Assembly (NCBI GenBank): GCA_003567135.1
Contig: PXAI01000091.1
Location: 1 to 20,809, forward strand
DNA from: Balneolia bacterium
GTDB taxonomy: Bacteria > Bacteroidota > Rhodothermia > Balneolales > Cyclonatronaceae
Length of the DNA stretch: 20,809 nucleotides
Direction: 5' to 3'
The translations under genes were made by a program, and so were the position numbers. The notes below the pieces were generated by a model. It ran no database searches. It was not told where the DNA came from and worked only from the letters and a program-made list of their open reading frames with translations. Below are positions 15,406 through 20,809 of this stretch, piece by piece; within the stretch, counting starts at the first letter, position 1, and the number at the start of each line of letters is the position of its first letter.

Positions 15406-15960
15406 ATGAGTAACGAACAGCAATATACGTTTAGCAAAGAGGAACTCGCCGAAATCGAAAAAATCAAGGCGAAGTATCCTGACAAAAAGCCGCCCGTAAT
15501 GCCCGTTTTGTGGATGGCGCAGGAGAAGTTCGGACACGTTGAACCTGAAGTTCAGCGACTTGTAGCCGAAACACTCGATCTCCCTGAGGCTCATGTATAT
15601 GGAGTCGCAACGTTTTACACACAGTACTACAAAGAAAAGATGGGAAAGTACGTACTTGATGTATGTACATGCCTCAGCTGCCAGATTTGTGGCGGCTATG
15701 ATATCCTCCATTATCTTGAGGAAAAGCTCGGGATCAAAGCCGGCGAAACAACTGAAGACGGCAAATTCAGTATTCAGTCTGTAGAGTGCCTCGGCGCCTG
15801 CGGTTACGCCCCGATGATGCAGATTACCAACGACGTGTACTGCAATCATCTGACGAAGGAAAAAGTCGATACTATCCTGGATGATCTCAAAAAAGACAAA
15901 CTTCCTGAGTTCGAGCAAATTCCGTTTCCTCAACATCAAAACGAATCCTCTAAAAGCTGA
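15406..15960 (+). CDS. nuoE: NADH-quinone oxidoreductase subunit E ([2Fe-2S] N1a)
   Basis: The 184-residue thioredoxin-like ferredoxin has the [2Fe-2S] ligands Cys87 and Cys92 (VCTCLSC) and Cys128 and Cys132 (ECLGACGYAP). Extra cysteines at 89 and 95 are not ligands in the family pattern. NuoE sits next to NuoF in the NADH-dehydrogenase tip. A polar C-terminal tail of about 25 residues follows the domain. Its TGA overlaps the ATG of nuoF by one base (TGATG), a sign of translational coupling. Confidence 0.95.
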   Translation: MSNEQQYTFSKEELAEIEKIKAKYPDKKPPVMPVLWMAQEKFGHVEPEVQRLVAETLDLPEAHVYGVATFYTQYYKEKMGKYVLDVCTCLSCQICGGYDILHYLEEKLGIKAGETTEDGKFSIQSVECLGACGYAPMMQITNDVYCNHLTKEKVDTILDDLKKDKLPEFEQIPFPQHQNESSKS

Positions 15961-17255
15961 TGGGCCAAATGTCAACTGACTGGAAATCCTTTCAACCCCT
16001 TCTCATCCCCAAGATTCCCAATCTTCATAAGATTGATGTGTATGAGAAAAACGGCGGTTACAAAACGCTCAAAGATATTTTAACGAGCAAGGATCACACT
16101 CCTGAATCGGTTACCAATACCGTGAAAGCCGCTAATTTGAGAGGACGCGGCGGAGCCGGTTTTAACGCCGGACTAAAGTGGTCATTTATGCCCAAGCCGG
16201 ATGGCGGTCCGCGCTACATCGCCGCAAATGGTGATGAATCAGAACCTGGAACATTCAAGGATCGCCAGATTTTTGAGTACAATCCGCACCAGTTTATTGA
16301 AGGATCTATCATTGCGGGCTACGCAATGGACATTACCGCCGTTTACGTGTACATCCGCGGTGAATACCGCTCATGGATAAACATGTTCCAGAAAGCGGTT
16401 GATGACGCTTACGCGAAAGGATATCTCGGCAAAAACATTTGTAATTCAGGTTTTGATCTGGATATGTACGTGCACTCCGGTGCAGGCGCATACATCTGCG
16501 GAGAAGAATCTTCTTTGATGGAATCCCTTGAAGGGAAACGCGGCTATCCGAGAGTAAAGCCTCCGTTTCCTGCTCAGAAAGGACTTTGGGGGCGCCCAAC
16601 AACCATCAACAATATTGAAACGCTTGCCAACGTACCGCTGATCATGAAAAACGGATCTGAGTGGTACACTTCCATTGGCGCGAAAACGCATCCCGGTCCT
16701 GTGCTTTACGGAATTTCCGGGCACGTGAACAAACCCGGCGTTTACGAATATCCGACAGGAATGCTGATTTCAGATCTCATTAACGAGGTTTGCGGCGGCA
16801 TGAGAGGCGGCAAAAAAGTAAAAGCCGTTATTCCGGGCGGATCATCCACCCCGCCCCTGCGCGGCGATCAGCTTGATGGCGTCAGAATGGATGCCGACAG
16901 CCTTCGCGAAGCCGGTTCCATGATGGGAACGGCCGGTATGGTGATTATGGATGAAGACACCGACATGGTGGATGTGCTCTGGAGAATTTCTCACTTTTAT
17001 CACCATGAATCCTGCGGACAGTGTACGCCCTGTCGCGACGGTACCGGGTTCCTGGAGAAAACGCTTATTAAAATCAAAAACGGGGAAGGCGAAACACGCG
17101 ACCTCGATCTGTTGCTTGATCTCTGTACCCAAATTGAAGGCCGTACTATATGTGCGCTTGCCGATGCGGCAGCCTGGCCAGTTCGCTACACGATAACCCG
17201 TTTCCGCGAAGATTTTGAAAAACGCGTGAAGAAAAGCGCGTTTGCCCTTGCTTAA
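15960..17255 (+). CDS. nuoF: NADH-quinone oxidoreductase subunit F (FMN, N3)
   Basis: The 431-residue subunit binds NADH and FMN and passes electrons to cluster N3. RGRGGAGFNAGLKW (61-74) is the FMN/NADH glycine-rich loop. ESCGQCTPCRDGT gives the N3 ligands Cys352, Cys355 and Cys358, and Cys398 (RTICALADAA) is the fourth. The GAYICGEESSLMESLEGKRG segment is also canonical. The start is the ATG overlapping the nuoE stop; an in-frame ATG three codons later (15969) is a less likely choice. Confidence 0.96.
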   Translation: MGQMSTDWKSFQPLLIPKIPNLHKIDVYEKNGGYKTLKDILTSKDHTPESVTNTVKAANLRGRGGAGFNAGLKWSFMPKPDGGPRYIAANGDESEPGTFKDRQIFEYNPHQFIEGSIIAGYAMDITAVYVYIRGEYRSWINMFQKAVDDAYAKGYLGKNICNSGFDLDMYVHSGAGAYICGEESSLMESLEGKRGYPRVKPPFPAQKGLWGRPTTINNIETLANVPLIMKNGSEWYTSIGAKTHPGPVLYGISGHVNKPGVYEYPTGMLISDLINEVCGGMRGGKKVKAVIPGGSSTPPLRGDQLDGVRMDADSLREAGSMMGTAGMVIMDEDTDMVDVLWRISHFYHHESCGQCTPCRDGTGFLEKTLIKIKNGEGETRDLDLLLDLCTQIEGRTICALADAAAWPVRYTITRFREDFEKRVKKSAFALA

Positions 17256-17278
17256 ACTGTTTTAAACCTTTCAGAAAC

Positions 17279-19021
17279 ATGCCTGAAATTTTTATTGATG
17301 ACAAAAGATACGAGTTTGAGGGAAGTCCGGTGCTTCTCCAGTTTTTGCTGGATGTAGGCCTCGACCACCCATTCTTCTGTTATCACCCTTCTCTTTCTAT
17401 TCCGGCGAACTGCCGCCAGTGCTACGTGGAAGTCGGAACTCCGGTTCCAAACCGCGAAACCGGCGACTATGAGCTGGATGAAAACGGCGAACGCGTAATC
17501 CGTTTCTTCCCTAAGCTGATGCCTGCCTGTAAAATGGAAGCATCCGACGGAATGGTGGTAAAGACGCACCGTTCAAGTGAACTGGTAAAGCGGGGTCATA
17601 AGGATGTGCTCGAGTTTATCCTGATGAACCATCCGCTGGATTGTCCGATTTGTGATCAGGCCGGCGAATGTCCGCTTCAGATTCAGACGTACAAGTACGG
17701 GCCGGAAGGAAGCCGTTTTGAGCATAAGAAAGTACACAAGCCCAAGCGTATCAAGCTCGGGCCAAGAGTTATTCTGGATGCTGAGCGATGCATCAACTGT
17801 ACACGATGCGTTCGTTTTACTGAGGAAATCAGCCAGACGCATCAGCTTGCCATTATTTCACGGGGTGATAAGAACTACCCCGCTACCGCTCCGGGACGCG
17901 AATTCGACGATCCGTATTCACTGAATACGGTTGATATCTGCCCGGTTGGCGCGCTTACATCATCCGATTTCAGATTCAAGGCACGCGTCTGGGAAATGAA
18001 CCAGACACCAAGTATTGATGTCACCAACGGTAAAGGCGCCAACATCGACATCTGGACACGCGACAATCTCGTGATGAGAATCACACCGCGTTTCAATCCA
18101 AACGTAAATGATTACTGGATGCCGGATTTCGGCCGTGATGATTATCGCCGGATGAACGAGAACAGAATTTCAAGGCCGGAAGTCAAGGTGGATGATACAC
18201 GGATTAAGTCATCATGGCACAATGCTGTACTGACGTTCAACGAGTATCTCTCCGGCGTTAACAACAAAGAAATTCTTGGAATCGGCAGCGCATTCTCCTC
18301 CGTTGAGGATAACTACGCATTGAACAAACTGCTCAACAGAATTGGCGTAAGCGAACTCGTTTTCACACCGAATATCGAAGAAGGTTCCGGCGACGGTTTC
18401 CTGATCAGCGATGATAAATATCCTAATACCAACGGATGTCGCCTGCTTGGTCTTAAGGAAATGAATCCTGCCGGGCTCAATAAAGCCATCTCTGCCGCTT
18501 CCGTGAAAGTTGTGGTTATGATGGAAGATGATCTCGTCGGACGGAGCGTAGTAACCGCTGAAGATCTCAAAGACAAAAAAGTGATCTACTTCGGATCTAA
18601 TAACAACGAAACGTCGAAACTGGCTGATCTGGTAGTTCCGATAACTTGCTCCGCTGAGCACACCGCCAGCTACGTAAACGTTGACGGTCGTATTCAGCGC
18701 ACTATTCCTGCCAAGGAAACGCTCTACACCAACCGTAAGCTGAATCTCGAGATGTCCGTAGGGCGCCTCGACCGCTACGCCACCAAGTATGATAACTGGT
18801 CGAGTGATGATAACCGCATCGACTGTGTCCCGGCGTGGGAGTTTATTGAAAATGCTGCGGAGCAATCCGGACAACCGTTTAACTTTGCCGATGCACGGGA
18901 CGTCTTCGAAGATCTTTCAAAATCAATTGATGCTTTTTCGGGCATCACATATGAACGAATGGACGACGAACTGGGGGTAGTTATAGCCGGTTCAGAGAAA
19001 CAGAAAGTCACGTCTGCTTAA
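17279..19021 (+). CDS. nuoG: NADH-quinone oxidoreductase subunit G (short form)
   Basis: The 580-residue protein keeps every ligand of the N-terminal cluster domains: Cys34, Cys45, Cys48 and Cys84 for [2Fe-2S] N1b; His118, Cys122, Cys125 and Cys131 for N5; and Cys171, Cys174, Cys177 and Cys221 for N4. A molybdopterin-oxidoreductase-like domain follows, but it is reduced. Total length is far below the roughly 800-900 residues of the proteobacterial form. This short version is, as far as I recall, common in Bacteroidota relatives. It lies 23 bases after nuoF and 13 before nuoH, all in one transcript. Confidence 0.93.
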   Translation: MPEIFIDDKRYEFEGSPVLLQFLLDVGLDHPFFCYHPSLSIPANCRQCYVEVGTPVPNRETGDYELDENGERVIRFFPKLMPACKMEASDGMVVKTHRSSELVKRGHKDVLEFILMNHPLDCPICDQAGECPLQIQTYKYGPEGSRFEHKKVHKPKRIKLGPRVILDAERCINCTRCVRFTEEISQTHQLAIISRGDKNYPATAPGREFDDPYSLNTVDICPVGALTSSDFRFKARVWEMNQTPSIDVTNGKGANIDIWTRDNLVMRITPRFNPNVNDYWMPDFGRDDYRRMNENRISRPEVKVDDTRIKSSWHNAVLTFNEYLSGVNNKEILGIGSAFSSVEDNYALNKLLNRIGVSELVFTPNIEEGSGDGFLISDDKYPNTNGCRLLGLKEMNPAGLNKAISAASVKVVVMMEDDLVGRSVVTAEDLKDKKVIYFGSNNNETSKLADLVVPITCSAEHTASYVNVDGRIQRTIPAKETLYTNRKLNLEMSVGRLDRYATKYDNWSSDDNRIDCVPAWEFIENAAEQSGQPFNFADARDVFEDLSKSIDAFSGITYERMDDELGVVIAGSEKQKVTSA

Positions 19022-19034
19022 ATCAAAAATCTGA

Positions 19035-20060
19035 ATGGACTCTTCACAAATTCCAATTGTATCCTCCTACATCGTAATGGCCGGTGCGCTGGGTTTCCTG
19101 CTTAATTCGGCGGCGATTACCGTTTATGCCGAGCGCAGGGTTGCCGCGTTTATACAGAATCGGGTCGGCCCGAACCGTGTAGGCCCGCTCGGGCTTTTTC
19201 AGCCGCTGGCTGACGTAGTCAAGCTCATTTTCAAAGAGGATGTCACCCCTGCTCAGGGAAATCCAACGCTGCACGCCACGGCACCGCTGATTCCGGTAAT
19301 CACCGCGCTTATGACCGTTGCCGTGATTCCTTTTGGCGAGGGCATTTTTGTAACGAATATCAACGTTGGTGTGCTCTACATTCTGGCTGTTGCATCACTT
19401 GGTGTTTACGGCGTAACAATGGCCGGCTGGGCATCGAATAGTAAATATTCGCTTCTCGGCGGATTGCGCGCTGCCGCTCAGATGCTTAGCTACGAGCTCC
19501 CGATGGGTATGGCGCTGGCATCAGTTGTGCTTTTTGCACAGTCACTAAGTATGGTCACCATGGTGGAAAGCCAGGCGCATTTCTGGTTCATCTTTGTAAA
19601 CCCAATCGGCGCGATCATCTTTATCGTCTGTACATTTGCCGAAGCCAACCGTACCCCCTTCGACCTTGTTGAGGCGGAACAGGAACTTGTTGGTGGATTC
19701 CACACCGAGTACAGCTCTATGAAATTCGGGATGTTCTTCCTCGCCGAATACATGCACGTTGTGATTGGCTCCATGCTCATCACCGTATTCTTCCTCGGCG
19801 GATGGCACCTGCCCTTCGCAGGCTACTACGAGCACATCCTCCCTGAAGCCGGCACATGGGCTAAAGCAATCCTGGATATCTCCGTATTCCTCGGTAAGAC
19901 CATCTTCCTCGTATTCGTCTTCATCTGGGTACGCTGGACGATCCCAAGATTCAAGTACAATCAGCTGATGAGCTTAGGCTGGGCACGCCTTCTCCCGCTG
20001 TCCATCCTGAACTTCGCGGTTATCGCGTTCATCCTGATGGTGATTCATACTTATTTCTAA
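19035..20060 (+). CDS. nuoH: NADH-quinone oxidoreductase subunit H
   Basis: The 341-residue membrane subunit has about eight hydrophobic helices and lines the quinone tunnel entry to the membrane arm. Signature blocks are AERRVAAFIQNRVGPNRVGP (32-51), GLFQPLADVVKL (53-64), EANRTPFDLVEAEQELVGGF (203-222) and HTEYSS just after. These acid-rich loops contribute to proton coupling. It is the last gene of the transcript: a strong terminator begins 25 bases after its stop codon, and nuoI does not follow. Confidence 0.95.
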   Translation: MDSSQIPIVSSYIVMAGALGFLLNSAAITVYAERRVAAFIQNRVGPNRVGPLGLFQPLADVVKLIFKEDVTPAQGNPTLHATAPLIPVITALMTVAVIPFGEGIFVTNINVGVLYILAVASLGVYGVTMAGWASNSKYSLLGGLRAAAQMLSYELPMGMALASVVLFAQSLSMVTMVESQAHFWFIFVNPIGAIIFIVCTFAEANRTPFDLVEAEQELVGGFHTEYSSMKFGMFFLAEYMHVVIGSMLITVFFLGGWHLPFAGYYEHILPEAGTWAKAILDISVFLGKTIFLVFVFIWVRWTIPRFKYNQLMSLGWARLLPLSILNFAVIAFILMVIHTYF

Positions 20061-20085
20061 AAAGAAATAGTTTTCGAGGATTTTT

Positions 20086-20115
20086 AAAAAAGCCCGGTTT
20101 TGCCGGGCTTTTTTT
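20086..20115 (+). terminator. Strong Rho-independent terminator after nuoH
   Basis: AAAAAAGCCCGG (20086-20097) pairs perfectly with CCGGGCTTTTTT (20103-20114) around the five-base loop TTTTG, followed by T residues. It is the strongest hairpin in the window and clearly ends the nuoA-H transcript. The A-run would also let it work from the opposite strand, though no gene is seen ending there. Confidence 0.92.
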
Positions 20116-20284
20116 GTTGAAAAGCAGTCTATCCATTTCCTGACGGCTCCGGGGCGGTGGTAGAAAGTAAGTAAGAAAACTGGCTCAATAAAAACTTCCC
20201 AATTCGTTGGCGTTTTTTGATCTAACACTCTTAATTGCCTTTACAGCGTGTTTACGGCCTGTATTGTAATCTCTACCCTTCATT

Positions 20285-20620
20285 ATGTATATTGAGTATA
20301 TGAAGAGTTCAAGTTCAAATATCGCACAACGAATTAAATCGATTATCCATCAATTCGATCCTAACGCAAAGGTTTATTTATATGGCTCACGCGTAACGGG
20401 AAATTTACAATCTGAATCTGACTGGGATGTGCTGATTTTACTTAGTTTCGATACAATAACACCTGAGTTTGAACGCAAGATTACATCTCCCCTTTATGAT
20501 CTTGAATTTGACACCGGTGAAATCATCAGCCCGAGTGTGTATACGCAAAAAGAGTGGCATCAAAAGCATTGGGTGACTCCATTTTATAACAGCGTTATGC
20601 GTCAAAGCAAGCTGCTATGA
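20285..20620 (+). CDS. MNT-type nucleotidyltransferase antitoxin
   Basis: This 111-residue protein is a minimal nucleotidyltransferase: GSRVTGNLQSESDWDVLILL gives the G34-S35-x10-D46-x-D48 motif of the polymerase-beta fold. In MntA-HepT-type modules the MNT partner detoxifies its HEPN ribonuclease by adding AMP to a Tyr on it. That is established for characterised pairs; here it is inferred from the motif and the neighbour. The start may be 20285 or the in-frame ATG at 20300. Its stop overlaps the HEPN start as ATGA, the usual coupling in this family. The HEPN gene is broken, so the antitoxin is probably without its toxin. Confidence 0.8.
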   Translation: MYIEYMKSSSSNIAQRIKSIIHQFDPNAKVYLYGSRVTGNLQSESDWDVLILLSFDTITPEFERKITSPLYDLEFDTGEIISPSVYTQKEWHQKHWVTPFYNSVMRQSKLL

Positions 20621-20724
20621 ATGAAATGCAGCCCGAAGATTATATTCGTTACCGACTTGAACGTGCGGATCAGACGCTGAAGGAAGTCGAATTGGCTATT
20701 TCGGTCGTCATTGTGCCAGTTTAG
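20617..20724 (+). pseudogene. HEPN-domain toxin gene cut off by an inserted element
   Basis: The ATG overlaps the stop of the MNT gene. The first codons read MNEMQPEDYIRYRLERADQT then LKEVELAI, a typical start for the N-terminal helix of a HEPN protein (usually about 120-140 residues). After residue 28 the frame runs into the repeat-rich sequence of an inserted element and stops at a TAG (20722-20724) after 35 residues. The conserved R-x4-6-H ribonuclease motif lies much later in the family and is missing here. The rest of the gene would have to lie beyond the far side of the insertion, outside the window. Confidence 0.65.
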
Positions 20725-20809
20725 GCCGGTGAACGTGTGACTGTTTCGGCCGCCATTGTGCCACTTTCCATAATGATGCGTAGTCTTGCCGCTAAAAAAT
20801 ATTATGGCA
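20693..20809. mobile_element. Left end of an IS21-like insertion sequence (partial)
   Basis: From about 20693 the sequence changes character. TTTCGGTCGTCATTGTGCCA (20699-20718) is repeated as TTTCGGCCGCCATTGTGCCA (20744-20763), 18 of 20 bases identical, with a degenerate third copy starting TTTAGGCCG at 20720. Multiple short terminal repeats of about 20 bases and a TG end are characteristic of the IS21 family, where the transposase binds them. TGGC at 20693 could be the very tip. The final six bases, ATGGCA, could open an istA gene, but two codons prove nothing. The family call is an inference; the insertion itself is well supported by the broken HEPN frame. Confidence 0.55.
20699..20763 (+). 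repeat. Three tandem copies of a roughly 20-base terminal repeat
   Basis: Copies lie at 20699-20718 and 20744-20763 (two Y/C differences only), with a partly matching middle copy at 20720-20741. The copies start 21 and 24 bases apart. The regular spacing on one DNA face suggests transposase-binding sites at an element end rather than a coding repeat. Confidence 0.6.

Noticed and set aside
15307..15975. Long open frame antisense to nuoD and nuoE, about 220 codons
   Set aside because: Shares its bases with two certain genes and has no recognisable domain; a frame shadow caused by biased codon use.
18212..18874. Long open frame antisense to nuoG, about 220 codons
   Set aside because: Antisense to a certain gene with no domain or start context; treated as a shadow.

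Overview
The window looks like a chromosomal segment from the Bacteroidota/Rhodothermota/Balneolota lineage. Four things point there. The left edge carries the end of a type IX secretion C-terminal sorting domain. There is a bacillithiol synthase gene (bshC). Complex I has separate nuoC and nuoD. Start codons generally lack Shine-Dalgarno sequences, while TAnnTTTG-type -7 promoter boxes occur upstream of two genes. The exact genus cannot be fixed from the sequence alone; a Balneolaceae-like organism is my best guess.

Layout. (1) 1-3000, plus strand: the tail of a secreted T9SS cargo protein with a terminator, then two small lipoproteins flanking a 399-residue outer-membrane barrel. (2) 2903-3286, minus strand: an AbrB-like antitoxin followed by the internally deleted remnant of its RelE-like toxin. 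(3) 3551-12346, minus strand: a long run of tightly packed housekeeping genes. In transcription order these are a DUF151/UVR protein and bshC (overlapping GTGA); inorganic pyrophosphatase, an SDR protein and an ACC-synthase-like aminotransferase; then an MFS transporter, recO and an HtrA-type periplasmic protease. (4) 12347-12697: a divergent promoter region. (5) 12698-20060, plus strand: nuoABCDEFGH, the first eight subunit genes of respiratory complex I, closed by a strong intrinsic terminator directly after nuoH. (6) 20285-20809, plus strand: an MNT nucleotidyltransferase antitoxin gene, then a HEPN toxin gene cut off after about 28 codons by what looks like the repeat-rich end of an IS21-type insertion sequence running off the window.

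The most notable pattern is that both toxin-antitoxin loci keep an intact antitoxin but a destroyed toxin, one by an in-frame internal deletion and the other by an insertion element. Other points for a second look are an SDR enzyme with Asp where the catalytic Tyr should be, an aminotransferase resembling plant ACC synthases, and a complex I operon that stops after nuoH, so nuoI-N must lie elsewhere. I found no clear case of an entirely unknown multi-gene system. The nearest candidates are the lipoprotein-barrel-lipoprotein cluster and the coupled DUF151/UVR-bshC pair.
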